Shown here: piece by piece, positions 27,968 to 38,276 of the stretch
How the letters are laid out: each line of letters starts with the position of its first letter
How positions within the stretch are numbered: position 1 is the stretch's first letter
NCBI RefSeq assembly: GCF_009371985.2
Contig: NZ_VIKU02000003.1
Location: 310,001 to 374,000, forward strand
Reading direction: 5' to 3'
Source: Pelagihabitans pacificus
Lineage (GTDB): Bacteria; Bacteroidota; Bacteroidia; Flavobacteriales; Flavobacteriaceae
DNA length: 64,000 nt
Notes under the pieces: model-generated
Database searches by the model: none
The model's input: the letters and a program-made list of their open reading frames with translations, nothing else
What the model was told of the DNA's origin: nothing
Position numbers and translations under genes: made by a program

Positions 27968-28879
27968 CTAATCCAATTCAGGCTCGATTTGGTTGAGTTC
28001 CACATTTTTATACTTGGCGTAGTTATAGCCACTCTCCCACCAAGCCGTCATTTTCTCCTTGTCAAAAATTAAGGAGTTGGTAGTCAACACCGTTGGCGTG
28101 TAGTAAAAATTGATAATGGCATCATGATGGTTCGCTACCAGTTTTCCGATCCGAATATTCTGATGTTCGATACGATCCAGGATAAACTCAAAAATAGTGG
28201 TCAAGAGCGAAAATGGGTTTTTTGAAGGCATCCGATTAAGGTGACTTACCTCCGTCTGCAAAACGATCACATCGATATCCGTCGCCCCCCGTTTCACCGC
28301 CTCTTCTATGGGAACCATATTTCCAAGGCCCCCATCGGCATACTCGCAGCCATTTTTACGCACCAGGCTCATAAAGGGAGCATAATTACAGGAAATCCAA
28401 ATCCATTCACAAAACTCATCGTAGCTATAATCATTGATACTTTTGTATTCTACTTGATTTAGGGAAAGATTGGAAACGGTCACGATAATCTCCATAGGGC
28501 CGTCCTTCAAGGTTTTAAACTCCTCGGGAGTGATACTTTCCTTAATCAATTTTAAAAGGTTATGACTTTCCCCAAAGGTCTTTCCTCCCCTATAAAAGTT
28601 TTTGAGAACATTCCAGTGGTTGATACTGATGTTGTGAACCCCGTATTTTTTTTCGATGTGGAACGGACAATTGCTAAAAATACTTTCCTGGTTCACCGAG
28701 GTGTAGACCGATTTGATTTTCTGGATTTTCTCGAGTGCCAGATGGGAAATCAACAGACTGCCTGTAGACGTACCCAGAAAAAGCTCGTAGCGATGCCCCA
28801 ACTCCTGCATCAAGTATTGCGCCACCCCGCCCGCAAACGCCCCTTTGCTACCACCCCCGGATATGACCAGTGCCCGCAT
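27968..28879 (-). CDS. Patatin-like phospholipase
   Basis: 303 residues with the patatin catalytic layout: oxyanion-hole glycines GGGSKGAF (8-15), nucleophile motif GTSTG (Ser38) and the dyad aspartate in ADGGLG (Asp182). It has no signal peptide or barrel, so it is a cytoplasmic or peripherally membrane-bound lipid acyl hydrolase. It lies two bases after the stop of the M1 peptidase gene on the same strand, so the two are probably cotranscribed. Confidence 0.92.
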   Translation of the reverse strand: MRALVISGGGSKGAFAGGVAQYLMQELGHRYELFLGTSTGSLLISHLALEKIQKIKSVYTSVNQESIFSNCPFHIEKKYGVHNISINHWNVLKNFYRGGKTFGESHNLLKLIKESITPEEFKTLKDGPMEIIVTVSNLSLNQVEYKSINDYSYDEFCEWIWISCNYAPFMSLVRKNGCEYADGGLGNMVPIEEAVKRGATDIDVIVLQTEVSHLNRMPSKNPFSLLTTIFEFILDRIEHQNIRIGKLVANHHDAIINFYYTPTVLTTNSLIFDKEKMTAWWESGYNYAKYKNVELNQIEPELD

Positions 28880-28881
28880 AA

Positions 28882-30960
28882 TCAGTTCAATTTGCTTTGA
28901 ATATACCGTTTTTCGTCCGGTTCTAGTTTGCCGACGAGCATCGAAATACGTTCTTTATAGACCTCATCCTGTAAAAGGCTGTCCAAAAGAGCTCGGGAAA
29001 ACTTCCGAAACTGCCAGGAATGATGTGCCGTTGCTTCGGCCAAATCCAACAGATTCTGTTCCGTAAAACCGAAGGCCTCCTTAAGATACTGGAATGCGAT
29101 TTGCCGTACTTCAAAAGAATATCGCGGATTGGTATATCCGCTCAATTCATCAAAGTAGTTTTTCGTATCCGAATCGTCGTAGCCGTTTGTCAATATGGCC
29201 AAAGTAAGCCATAACAAGCGAACATTTTTGTTTGGCAGTCCAACAATGCCTTTCGTCGCATTTAAATAGTTCGGTCGGTCCTCGGGATATGCCATCCAAA
29301 GTTGTAACAAGGCATTCTCAATGGTGAAATAGCTATGGTCTTCCAATAAGGTTTCAAATTGGGCCTTCGGAAACGTTTTTGGATCGTCGACCATCGACAA
29401 GGCTTGGCGTACAGTGACGGTGTCGGAAGCAAAGGCCTTCCCGATGATTTCCGCGGGCAGCACCTTGCCATAGTTGCCGACTATATGTTGTTTTAGGTGG
29501 ATGGAAGTCGTTGTATTCCAATACCCCGAATAATCAATGTCATCACCCTGCGCCTGTTGTACATCTTCCTCCATTTTAAATAATAGCTCCAAGGAAGGCG
29601 AATCGGCTGCCAATACTTTTTTTGCTTGTACAAAGGGCAGGTCGTCGTTTACCAACCAATCCTCTTTAAACCGCGACAGCTCCTTGCCGCCAGCTCGTTC
29701 CATTTCATTAAGAAAATCATCCACCGTCACATTTTTAAACCGGTATTTTCTTAAATAACCTACTATCCCTTTTCTAAAAACGTCATCCCCGACATCGTGC
29801 CGTAGCATATGCAAGGCCCACGCCCCTTTTTCATAAAAAATGAGACTGCTTGCCTTGGGGTCGAGCAAGCTCTGCCCTTCCCCACGCTCCACCACTTCTT
29901 GCAATGCCAATAGGGAACGGTATAATTTCCAAAAATAATGGTCGTCCCCAAAAATTTCCTTTTCGGCCAAATAAGCATAGTAGGTGGCGAATCCCTCATG
30001 CAGCCAATGATGGTTGCCGTCGACTTCGGTGACCAGATTACCGAACCACTGATGTGCGAGTTCATGGGCATTCACGTTTACATAGTTTTTATCGACGAAG
30101 GCCGTAGAATCGATGACATACCCATCGGAAAAAATGGTCGTGCCCGTATTCTCCATTCCGGCATATAGAAAATCCCGCACCGGAATCTGTTTGTAGTTCT
30201 GCCAAGGATAGGGCACCCCGATTTCCGCTTCCAGGAAATCGAATATTTTTTTGGTATAACGGTAGGTAGGTTCGGCCCTTAGACTATCGCTCGGATAATA
30301 ATGGTTATCTATGGGGATGCCACTTTCCGATGTCAATTGCTGTTTTTGATACTTCCCGATGGCCAGTGCCAACAAATAGCTGCTCATCGGATGTTCCATG
30401 TCGAAGGAATGAATAACATCACCGTTTTGACTACTTACTATTTCCTTTAACTTACCGTTGGCTACTACGTCGAATTTGGGATTGGCGCTTATATTCAAGT
30501 CAAATTCCACTTTTTCGTTCATGTCATCGAAGCTGGGCAGCCAATGGCTGGTGTACTTCCCTTGTCCCTGTGTCCATATCTGCTCATTTCCCTCCACATC
30601 GTCTTCCCACCCCATAAAATAGAGCGTTTGTTTGGGTTGTGTGGTGTATCCCAGGGTCAGGGTATGGGAATTCCCTTGCTTGAAAGGATGGTGAACGGTG
30701 ATGGTATTTCCGTTATTGGTAAAGTTGGGTGTTTTCGAATCGAGCAATGCTGAAGTGAATTCCATATTTTTCGCATCCAGAAACACCGAATCCACGTTTT
30801 GCAAAACGGTAAATGTATAGGTCACGTGGCCGTTGATCTGTTTTTCCTCCGGAATGGGTTCCACGAACACCTCCCCCCGTATGAAATCGACCCGATCTTG
30901 CCGTTGTGCAAACGATTGGGTTATCAATAGGGACAAAATGATGAAATACAATACCTTCAT
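28882..30960 (-). CDS. Exported M1-family zinc aminopeptidase
   Basis: 692 residues with a signal peptide (MKVLYFIILSLLITQSFAQ). Substrate-binding GMEN lies near 268-271, and the zinc site is HELAHQWF (His299, Glu300, His303) with the third ligand in HEGFATYYA (Glu322). All catalytic residues are intact, in contrast to the M1-like protein at 1913. A C-terminal helical repeat domain follows. Likely a periplasmic peptide-trimming enzyme; it heads a two-gene unit with the patatin. Confidence 0.93.
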   Translation of the reverse strand: MKVLYFIILSLLITQSFAQRQDRVDFIRGEVFVEPIPEEKQINGHVTYTFTVLQNVDSVFLDAKNMEFTSALLDSKTPNFTNNGNTITVHHPFKQGNSHTLTLGYTTQPKQTLYFMGWEDDVEGNEQIWTQGQGKYTSHWLPSFDDMNEKVEFDLNISANPKFDVVANGKLKEIVSSQNGDVIHSFDMEHPMSSYLLALAIGKYQKQQLTSESGIPIDNHYYPSDSLRAEPTYRYTKKIFDFLEAEIGVPYPWQNYKQIPVRDFLYAGMENTGTTIFSDGYVIDSTAFVDKNYVNVNAHELAHQWFGNLVTEVDGNHHWLHEGFATYYAYLAEKEIFGDDHYFWKLYRSLLALQEVVERGEGQSLLDPKASSLIFYEKGAWALHMLRHDVGDDVFRKGIVGYLRKYRFKNVTVDDFLNEMERAGGKELSRFKEDWLVNDDLPFVQAKKVLAADSPSLELLFKMEEDVQQAQGDDIDYSGYWNTTTSIHLKQHIVGNYGKVLPAEIIGKAFASDTVTVRQALSMVDDPKTFPKAQFETLLEDHSYFTIENALLQLWMAYPEDRPNYLNATKGIVGLPNKNVRLLWLTLAILTNGYDDSDTKNYFDELSGYTNPRYSFEVRQIAFQYLKEAFGFTEQNLLDLAEATAHHSWQFRKFSRALLDSLLQDEVYKERISMLVGKLEPDEKRYIQSKLN

Positions 30961-31041
30961 ATGGGGATGAAAACAAATAATAGGCCAAATTTACCATTTT
31001 AGTTTGTTGCACTTATAGGGTCGAAGCCCTAAATTCGTTGC

Positions 31042-33147
31042 ATGGACATCCGTCTCTTACAGACACCGATCGTATACCTCAAGGGAGTAGGCCCGAATAG
31101 GGCCCAGACCTTGCAGTCCGAATTGGGAATCGGCACCTACCAAGACCTACTCAATCTCTTCCCCAACCGCTATATCGACAAAACCCAGTATTACAAAATT
31201 GGGGGGTTGCAGCGCAGCAACGCCGATGTTCAGATCATCGGAAAGATTATCAACATCAAGACCGTTGAGCAGAAACGGGGAAAACGGTTGGTGGCCACCT
31301 TTGTCGACGAAACCGGACAAATGGAGTTGGTTTGGTTCCGAGGTCAGAAATGGATTCGGGAAAACCTACAACTCAACACCCCCTACGTAATTTTCGGCAG
31401 ATGCAATTGGTACAACGGGATGTACTCGATGCCCCACCCTGAAATGGAACTGCTTTCGGAACATGAAAAAGGACTCAAAGTAAGCATGCAGCCCGTATAC
31501 CCCTCCACCGAAAAACTAAGCGCAAAGGGCATTACCAATCGGGTCATCAATAAACTGATGCAACAACTGTTCATGGAGACCAAAGGCCGTTTTTCGGAAT
31601 CACTCTCGCCCCACCTGCTACAGGAACTAAAACTACTATCCAAAAAGGAGGCCGTCTTCAATATTCACTTCCCAAAAAACCAGAAGCTATTGGCCAAGGC
31701 CCAGTTTCGATTAAAGTTCGAGGAACTGTTCTTTATACAACTGCAGCTGATTTCCAAAAAACTGCTTAGAAAGCAAAAAATCAAAGGCTATAATTTCGAC
31801 AAGGTCGGCCCGCTTTTCAACGAGTTTTATGCCAACCACCTGCCTTTTGAATTGACCGATGCCCAAAAACGGGTGGTGAAAGAAATTCGGGCCGATTTGG
31901 GAAGCAACGCCCAAATGAACCGCTTGCTGCAGGGCGACGTAGGTTCGGGAAAGACTATCGTGGCGGTCATGACCATGCTGTTGGCCATTGATAACGGTTT
32001 TCAGGCCTGCTTGATGGCCCCTACCGAAATATTGGCCACCCAACACTATAACAGTATTCGGCAGCTGTTGGAAGGCACGGGCGTAAGCTGTAGCCTGCTC
32101 ACGGGTTCCGTGAAGCAATCGGCACGCAAACCCATCCATGAACAATTGGAAAATGGGGAACTACGCATACTGATCGGTACCCATGCCCTGTTGGAGGACA
32201 AAGTGAAGTTCAACAATCTGGGCTTGGCCATTGTGGACGAGCAACATCGGTTCGGGGTGGCCCAACGCTCCAAGCTATGGCATAAAAACGACATTCCGCC
32301 CCATATCCTGGTGATGACGGCAACACCGATCCCCCGTACCTTGGCGATGAGCCTGTACGGGGATTTGGATATTTCGGTTATCGATGAGTTGCCTCCCGGG
32401 CGAAAACCCATTAAGACGGTACACCGCTACGATAGCAATCGGTTAAAGGTATTTCAATTTCTGAGGGACGAAATCAAAAAAGGTCGGCAAATTTATATCG
32501 TTTATCCCTTAATACAGGAATCGGAAGCCCTGGATTACAAGGATTTGATGGATGGGTACGAGAGCATCGCAAGGGACTTCCCGCTGCCCGCCTATCAGAT
32601 TTCCATTGTACACGGAAAAATGAAACCGGCGGACAAAGACTACGAGATGGAACGTTTTGTAAAAGGCGAGACCCAGATTATGGTAGCCACCACGGTGATC
32701 GAGGTCGGCGTAAACGTGCCCAATGCCTCCGTGATGATCATTGAAAGTGCCGAACGTTTCGGATTGTCACAACTGCATCAGTTACGGGGGCGTGTAGGCC
32801 GGGGAGCGGCGCAAAGCTTCTGTATTCTGATGACGGGCCACAAGCTATCCTCGGAAGCCAAGACCCGCCTGGAAACGATGGTCCGCACGAACGACGGGTT
32901 TGAAATTGCCGAGGTAGATTTGAAACTTCGGGGACCCGGGGATCTCATGGGGACCCAGCAAAGCGGTATTCTCAATCTGAAGATCGCGGATTTGGTGAAG
33001 GACAACGATATTCTAAAGACGGCTCGCTACTACGCCCTAAAAATCTTAAAGGACGACCCGGCACTGGAGCATCCGGAAAACCAAACTATCCGACATACCT
33101 ATGCCAGGTTGATGAAGCATAAGACCATTTGGAATTATATTAGTTGA
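31042..33147 (+). CDS. recG: ATP-dependent DNA helicase RecG
   Basis: 701 residues. RecG reverses stalled forks and branch-migrates Holliday junctions. The N-terminal wedge domain (about 60-160, OB-type: IQIIGK-like start, VATFVDETGQMELVWF) precedes the helicase: GDVGSGKTIVA, APTEILATQH, IVDEQHRFG, MTATPIPRTLA, VATTVIEVGVNVPNASVMIIESAERFGLSQLHQLRGRVGRG. Length is typical. Its last 8 bases overlap the end of the convergent DUF2911 gene. It is divergent from the M1 gene, with 81 bp between. Confidence 0.96.
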   Translation: MDIRLLQTPIVYLKGVGPNRAQTLQSELGIGTYQDLLNLFPNRYIDKTQYYKIGGLQRSNADVQIIGKIINIKTVEQKRGKRLVATFVDETGQMELVWFRGQKWIRENLQLNTPYVIFGRCNWYNGMYSMPHPEMELLSEHEKGLKVSMQPVYPSTEKLSAKGITNRVINKLMQQLFMETKGRFSESLSPHLLQELKLLSKKEAVFNIHFPKNQKLLAKAQFRLKFEELFFIQLQLISKKLLRKQKIKGYNFDKVGPLFNEFYANHLPFELTDAQKRVVKEIRADLGSNAQMNRLLQGDVGSGKTIVAVMTMLLAIDNGFQACLMAPTEILATQHYNSIRQLLEGTGVSCSLLTGSVKQSARKPIHEQLENGELRILIGTHALLEDKVKFNNLGLAIVDEQHRFGVAQRSKLWHKNDIPPHILVMTATPIPRTLAMSLYGDLDISVIDELPPGRKPIKTVHRYDSNRLKVFQFLRDEIKKGRQIYIVYPLIQESEALDYKDLMDGYESIARDFPLPAYQISIVHGKMKPADKDYEMERFVKGETQIMVATTVIEVGVNVPNASVMIIESAERFGLSQLHQLRGRVGRGAAQSFCILMTGHKLSSEAKTRLETMVRTNDGFEIAEVDLKLRGPGDLMGTQQSGILNLKIADLVKDNDILKTARYYALKILKDDPALEHPENQTIRHTYARLMKHKTIWNYIS

Positions 33148-34249
33148 TATCCTCGTTATTCTCCAATTTTACCATAAATCCGGTAATGGCATCCTTATTC
33201 AATTGATCGGGCGCCCTACCCTCGGCAATTTTCAGATGTTTTAGGGCTGTTTTATAATTACCCATAGCGGCATATCCCCTGGCAAGTCCAAAATCGACCG
33301 GCCAACTACCCTTGTGCATTTTAGCGTTTTTCTTGAATACTTCCATCGCCTTTTCCTTCTGACCTTGGGCAATCAGTTGTCTTCCATACCCGTGAATTTC
33401 AAATACGGTCCCCAAGGCCATGGCTTCTTCCATAACCGCATCGGCCGCCGCCGTTTTTCCCTGCTTTTCCAGAATACGGGCCTTAATGGCCAAATTGGTA
33501 AAGTTTTTCTGGCTAAAGAACTGTCCCTCGATCGCTGCATCAACCCAGCCAAGCGCCTCGTCCAAGTCCCCTCCATTGTTCAATGCAAAGTTGGCCGCCT
33601 GTTCCCAGGTCTGGCGATTGAAACCCGGTGAACTCTGTAGTTTCTCCCGAATATCGGTCAGCACAATGTTCGTAACATCAAACTCGACCGTAAAGGGAAT
33701 TCGTTTCTTTTCCCAATCCAAGGCCACTACCGCCGCACGTGGCTCCACGTTTACAAAACTATAGGTGAGTTGTTCGGTATGGGGCGTCTCCGTTGTCTGC
33801 ACATCTACCCGCAGCGCATCTTCGGAAGGGTCGTAAAAATAGCTTCCCCATGCGGTACTATTCTTGGAAAAAATCACAGTCGCGGAATCATCTTCATTGA
33901 CGATCATGTGCAGTCCATACGTCCCTGCCGGTAGGGGTTGGCCTTCGATTTGGGCGTCGTGCGAAAAGGTAATCACCGTATTTTCGTTGGCACCGGCCCG
34001 CCAAGGGGACTCTTTCGCGGTACCAAACCCTAGGTTGTTCATTCCGTAGGGTACGAGGCTCCCCCAAATTTCACGGTCCCGGACACTGGGTCTGAAATAG
34101 GTAATGGTAACTTCGGAAATCCCGATGGTCTGTGTTACACTTGCTTTTTGACTTCCGGTCGGAAGCGTAAGCTGTGCGTTGGTTTCGGTCGAAAAAAATA
34201 GAAGCCCTACAAAAAAGAGCATCATGGCAGTGTTGTACTTTCGTTTCAT
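33140..34249 (-). CDS. Exported DUF2911 protein with TPR-like C-terminus
   Basis: 369 residues with a signal peptide (MMLFFVGLLFFSTETNAQ). DUF2911 covers ~25-170 (ASVTQTIGISEVTITYFRPSVRDREIWGSLVPYG; PLPAGTYGLHMI; a beta-sandwich). From about 210 the sequence becomes helical with tetratricopeptide-like repeats (NLAIKARILEKQGKTAAADAVMEEA; DFGLARGYAAMGNYKTALKHLKIAE). The family is very common in Bacteroidetes and has no known function. Its 3' end overlaps recG by 8 bp. Confidence 0.88.
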   Translation of the reverse strand: MKRKYNTAMMLFFVGLLFFSTETNAQLTLPTGSQKASVTQTIGISEVTITYFRPSVRDREIWGSLVPYGMNNLGFGTAKESPWRAGANENTVITFSHDAQIEGQPLPAGTYGLHMIVNEDDSATVIFSKNSTAWGSYFYDPSEDALRVDVQTTETPHTEQLTYSFVNVEPRAAVVALDWEKKRIPFTVEFDVTNIVLTDIREKLQSSPGFNRQTWEQAANFALNNGGDLDEALGWVDAAIEGQFFSQKNFTNLAIKARILEKQGKTAAADAVMEEAMALGTVFEIHGYGRQLIAQGQKEKAMEVFKKNAKMHKGSWPVDFGLARGYAAMGNYKTALKHLKIAEGRAPDQLNKDAITGFMVKLENNEDIN

Positions 34250-34466
34250 TTTTTGATTGTTTTCTGATTACTAATTGATACAGGTTGTCTTCTTAAAAGT
34301 ACGGTTCTGTGCGACTCGATTTTGTTAGTGTTGCGTTAAAGTACCTGACGGAATGTTAACGGCAATCCCGATAAACATCGGGTCTACAGTGAAAAAGGAT
34401 TCCGTGGCCCTAGGTTGAACATCGTAATTTTAAATCGCATAAATTTCTTAAAAGCACTAGTTTGCT

Positions 34467-34474
34467 TAGTTTTG
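34467..34474 (+). promoter_or_regulatory. -7 box (TAGTTTTG) in front of leuC
   Basis: A perfect TAnnTTTG match 22 bp before the leuC ATG, giving a very short leader. The 246-bp gap also holds a small hairpin (CCCGAT-AAAC-ATCGGG, 34367-34382) but no leucine-rich leader peptide, so classical attenuation is not supported. Confidence 0.5.
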
Positions 34475-34495
34475 TGAGCTTAGAAGACACAGATT

Positions 34496-35911
34496 ATGAG
34501 TGCAAAACAGACACTATTCGACAAAGTTTGGGATTCCCATGTGGTACAGCGCATTGAAAATGGCCCCGATGTCCTGTTCATCGACCGTCACATGGTTCAT
34601 GAAGTTACGAGTCCCGTAGCTTTTCTCGGGATTAAAAACCGTGGCATCCGTGTGATGTATCCCGAGAAGACCTTCGCCACCGCAGACCATAACACCCCTA
34701 CGATCAACCAGCATCTGCCGGTCGAAGACCCGCTATCGGCCAATCAATTGAAAATGTTGGAAGAAAATGCGAATGAATATGGGATATCCTACTGGGGATT
34801 GGGCCATGAAAAAAATGGTATTGTACACGTAGTCGGACCCGAGTATGGCATTACGCTGCCGGGAGCGACTATTGTATGCGGGGATTCCCATACTTCCACC
34901 CATGGGGCCTTCGGGGCGATTGCCTTTGGTATCGGCACCTCGGAAGTTGAAATGGTATTGGCCACCCAATGCATCATGCAGACCAAGCCCAAAAGCATGC
35001 GTATCAATGTAGAGGGAAAACTGAACTTCGGAGTGACTCCCAAGGATGTCGCTCTTTATATCATTTCCCAGTTGACCACCTCGGGGGCCACCGGTTATTT
35101 TGTCGAATATGCCGGCCAGGTATTTCGGGATATGTCAATGGAGGGACGCATGACGGTTTGTAACCTAAGTATCGAAATGGGCGCTCGTGGCGGCATGATC
35201 GCACCGGATGAAAGGACCTTTGAGTACGTGAAGGGAAGGGAGTTCGCTCCCAAAGGGGAAGCATGGGATACCGCGATGGCCTATTGGAAGACCCTCCCTT
35301 CCGAAGAGGGGGCGGAGTTCGATAAGGAAATCACCTTTGATGCCGCTGCTATTGAACCGATGATCACCTATGGCACCAATCCAGGAATGGGTATCGGGAT
35401 CTCTAATGGCATTCCCCTTGCGGAAGCCGTTGAAGGCGGTGTCGCCACTTATAAGAAATCGCTTGAGTACATGGATTTCCATGAAGGGGAAGCCATGATG
35501 GGCAAAAAAATCGATTTTGTCTTCCTGGGCAGCTGTACCAATGGCCGTATTGAGGATTTTAGGGCCTTTGCCTCCATCGTAAAAGGAAGGAAAAAAGCGG
35601 AACACGTGACCGCGTGGTTGGTTCCAGGCTCCCACAAGGTGGAAACCGCCATTAAGGAAGAGGGTATTTTGGATATCCTTCATGAAGCCGGTTTTGAACT
35701 TCGGGAACCGGGGTGCTCGGCCTGTTTGGCGATGAACGAGGATAAAATACCACCCGGTAAATATGCGGTCAGTACTTCCAATCGAAATTTCGAAGGCCGT
35801 CAAGGCCCCGGGGCACGTACCTTATTGGCGAGTCCCCTAGTGGCGGCGGCGGCGGCGGTGACCGGAAAGGTCACGGACCCCCGTGAACTGATGACCATGG
35901 AAATGGCGTAA
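34496..35911 (+). CDS. leuC: 3-isopropylmalate dehydratase, large subunit
   Basis: 471 residues of the aconitase family. With LeuD it isomerises 2- to 3-isopropylmalate in leucine synthesis. Conserved features: [29 protein letters not shown], and the three [4Fe-4S] cysteines in [12 protein letters not shown] and GCSACLAMN. Length is normal. First gene of the leuC-leuD-leuA-leuB run, behind a clear -7 box. Confidence 0.97.
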   Translation: MSAKQTLFDKVWDSHVVQRIENGPDVLFIDRHMVHEVTSPVAFLGIKNRGIRVMYPEKTFATADHNTPTINQHLPVEDPLSANQLKMLEENANEYGISYWGLGHEKNGIVHVVGPEYGITLPGATIVCGDSHTSTHGAFGAIAFGIGTSEVEMVLATQCIMQTKPKSMRINVEGKLNFGVTPKDVALYIISQLTTSGATGYFVEYAGQVFRDMSMEGRMTVCNLSIEMGARGGMIAPDERTFEYVKGREFAPKGEAWDTAMAYWKTLPSEEGAEFDKEITFDAAAIEPMITYGTNPGMGIGISNGIPLAEAVEGGVATYKKSLEYMDFHEGEAMMGKKIDFVFLGSCTNGRIEDFRAFASIVKGRKKAEHVTAWLVPGSHKVETAIKEEGILDILHEAGFELREPGCSACLAMNEDKIPPGKYAVSTSNRNFEGRQGPGARTLLASPLVAAAAAVTGKVTDPRELMTMEMA

Positions 35912-35981
35912 CCCCTTTATAAAACCTAGAAAACACAAATAAGCGTATTGCGACCGGCGATATGCGCATAGCAACACAAAA

Positions 35982-36578
35982 ATGGCATACGATAAATTCA
36001 ATATATTGACTTCCAGCGCGGTTCCACTTCCCATTGAAAATGTGGATACCGACCAAATAATTCCCGCCCGCTTTTTGAAGGCCACGGAACGTAAAGGATT
36101 CGGGGATAACCTTTTCCGGGATTGGCGCTATGGAAGCGACCATTCGGTAAAAAAGGATTTCGTATTGAACAACCCCAAATACAGTGGTAGAATACTGGTA
36201 GGGGGTAAAAACTTTGGTTCCGGATCTTCGAGGGAACATGCGGCCTGGGCCGTTTATGATTACGGTTTTCGATGCGTGGTATCGAGCTTTTTTGCCGATA
36301 TCTTTCGCAACAACTGTTTGAACATCGGGGTACTCCCCGTACAGGTGACCCCTGACTTTCTACAAACAATTTTTGAGGCCATCGAGAAAGACCCCAACAC
36401 CCTTTTGGAAGTGCATCTCCCTAACCAAACGATTACCTTAGTGGCTACCAGGGAACAGGAAATGTTCGATATTAACGAGTATAAGAAATCCAATATGCTA
36501 AATGGCTACGACGATATCGACTACCTCCTGAACATCAAGGAGGATATCCGGGCCTTTGCCAAGAATCGTCCTTTGTAA
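35982..36578 (+). CDS. leuD: 3-isopropylmalate dehydratase, small subunit
   Basis: 198 residues, the swivelling domain partner of LeuC. Typical segments are [15 protein letters not shown] at the N-terminus, [23 protein letters not shown] (substrate loop) and [21 protein letters not shown]. It lies 70 bp after leuC and is the second gene of the leucine operon. Confidence 0.97.
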   Translation: MAYDKFNILTSSAVPLPIENVDTDQIIPARFLKATERKGFGDNLFRDWRYGSDHSVKKDFVLNNPKYSGRILVGGKNFGSGSSREHAAWAVYDYGFRCVVSSFFADIFRNNCLNIGVLPVQVTPDFLQTIFEAIEKDPNTLLEVHLPNQTITLVATREQEMFDINEYKKSNMLNGYDDIDYLLNIKEDIRAFAKNRPL

Positions 36579-36676
36579 ACGATAGGATCCTGACGGGTAC
36601 TACAGAGGGGCCTCGGCTACACTTTGACGATGTTTGATGGATGCCTTTGGCCATGCCCGACACGATTCCCAAGTAG

Positions 36677-38218
36677 ATGGGACTTCTAGAACCAGAAAAA
36701 AAAATGAAAACGCGCAAATTGGAAATTATGGATACGACGCTTCGGGACGGCGAACAAACGTCCGGGGTATCGTTCACCGTTTCCGAAAAGTTGACCCTTG
36801 CCAAGTTGTTGTTGGAGGAACTAAAGGTCGACCGCATCGAAGTGGCCTCCGCCAGGGTCTCCGAAGGGGAGCTGGAAGCCGTGAAGCAGATTTCCCAATG
36901 GGCGGCGGAGAATGGCTGTTTGGAAAATGTGGAAGTCCTCACCTTTACCGATGGCGGGGTTTCCCTTAAATGGATGGAAAAAGCAGGTGCCATTACCCAA
37001 AACCTGTTGACCAAGGGTTCGTTGAATCATCTAAAGCACCAACTTAAAAAAACGCCCGAACAGCACTTTACCGATATCGCCGCCATTTTCTCGGCAGCGG
37101 AGAAGAGGGGATTCATCAGTAATATTTATTTGGAGGATTGGAGCAACGGCATGCGCAATTCCAGGGAATACGTTTTCCAATTCCTCGATTTTTTGTCGAC
37201 ACAGCCCATCAAAAGGGTCTTGTTGCCCGATACCTTGGGGATTCTGACCCATCGAGAAACCTTTGCCTACATTTCGGAAATCATCGAACGCTATCCGGAT
37301 ATGCATTTCGATTTTCACGGCCACAACGATTACGACCTGGGGGTCGCCAATATCATGGAAGCCGTCAAGGCCGGTTGTCACGGACTGCATTTGACCGTGA
37401 ACGGCATGGGAGAGCGGGCAGGAAATGCCCCGATGGCAAGTGCTATTGCGGTCATCAATGACTTTTTACCCGAAGTGACCATGGAGGTCAACGAAAAAGC
37501 ATTGTTCAAGGTAAGCAAGTTGGTGTCTGCCTTTACCGGGGTCGGAATACCATCGAACAAACCCATTGTCGGGGATAATGTGTTCACGCAAACCGCTGGT
37601 ATACACGCCGATGGGGATAGTAAAAAGAATCTGTACTTCAGCGACTTGATGCCCGAACGTTTTGGACGCAAGCGAAAGTACGCCTTGGGCAAAATGTCGG
37701 GCAAGGCGAATATCCAAAAGAATCTTCAGGAACTGGGTCTTACCCTCAACGACGAGGAACTGAAAAAAGTAACCCAACGCATCATCGAGTTGGGCGACAA
37801 AAAGGAGCGGGTGACCAAGGACGATCTGCCCTATATCATTTCGGACGTGCTGGACACCGATTTTCAACAAAAGGTATTCGTGAAATCCTATGTGCTGACC
37901 CATTCAAAGGGATTGCGGCCCTCCACTACTCTTTCGGTGGAGATCGATGGTAAGCTGTACGAGGAAAACGCCTCGGGTGACGGACAATATGATGCCTTTA
38001 TGAACGCTCTACGAAAGGTATATGCCAGCAAAAAAATGGAATTGCCAAAATTAATCGATTATGCGGTGCGGATTCCACCTGGTAGTAGTTCCGATGCGCT
38101 TTGCGAGACGATCATCACCTGGGAAAAAGAAGGGAAGGAGTTCACCTCCAGGGGATTGGATTCCGATCAGACGGTGTCGGCGATTAAGGCTACGGAAAAG
38201 ATGTTGAATATTATTTAA
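36677..38218 (+). CDS. leuA: 2-isopropylmalate synthase family protein (leucine operon)
   Basis: 513 residues from ATG 36677; ATG 36704 is an equally plausible start. The HMGL-like TIM barrel starts MDTTLRDGEQTSGVSF, with the metal-site HGHNDYDLGVANI and a GMGERAGNAP loop, then a linker (QTAGIHADGDSKKN) and a C-terminal LeuA regulatory domain (about 370-510). It condenses acetyl-CoA with a 2-oxoacid. Position between leuD and leuB supports isopropylmalate synthase. The HGHNDYDLG variant (most LeuA have HCHNDLGLA) leaves citramalate synthase (CimA) as an alternative. Confidence 0.85.
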   Translation: MGLLEPEKKMKTRKLEIMDTTLRDGEQTSGVSFTVSEKLTLAKLLLEELKVDRIEVASARVSEGELEAVKQISQWAAENGCLENVEVLTFTDGGVSLKWMEKAGAITQNLLTKGSLNHLKHQLKKTPEQHFTDIAAIFSAAEKRGFISNIYLEDWSNGMRNSREYVFQFLDFLSTQPIKRVLLPDTLGILTHRETFAYISEIIERYPDMHFDFHGHNDYDLGVANIMEAVKAGCHGLHLTVNGMGERAGNAPMASAIAVINDFLPEVTMEVNEKALFKVSKLVSAFTGVGIPSNKPIVGDNVFTQTAGIHADGDSKKNLYFSDLMPERFGRKRKYALGKMSGKANIQKNLQELGLTLNDEELKKVTQRIIELGDKKERVTKDDLPYIISDVLDTDFQQKVFVKSYVLTHSKGLRPSTTLSVEIDGKLYEENASGDGQYDAFMNALRKVYASKKMELPKLIDYAVRIPPGSSSDALCETIITWEKEGKEFTSRGLDSDQTVSAIKATEKMLNII

Positions 38219-38276
38219 AAAGAAATAAGAACATAGAGACTAGAATCTAGACTTTTATTAGAACTAAAATCAGACA

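Noticed and set aside
34250-34495. Leucine attenuator or riboswitch before leuC
   Set aside because: No leader peptide with leucine codons and only a 6-bp hairpin without a T run; the -7 box leaves almost no leader.
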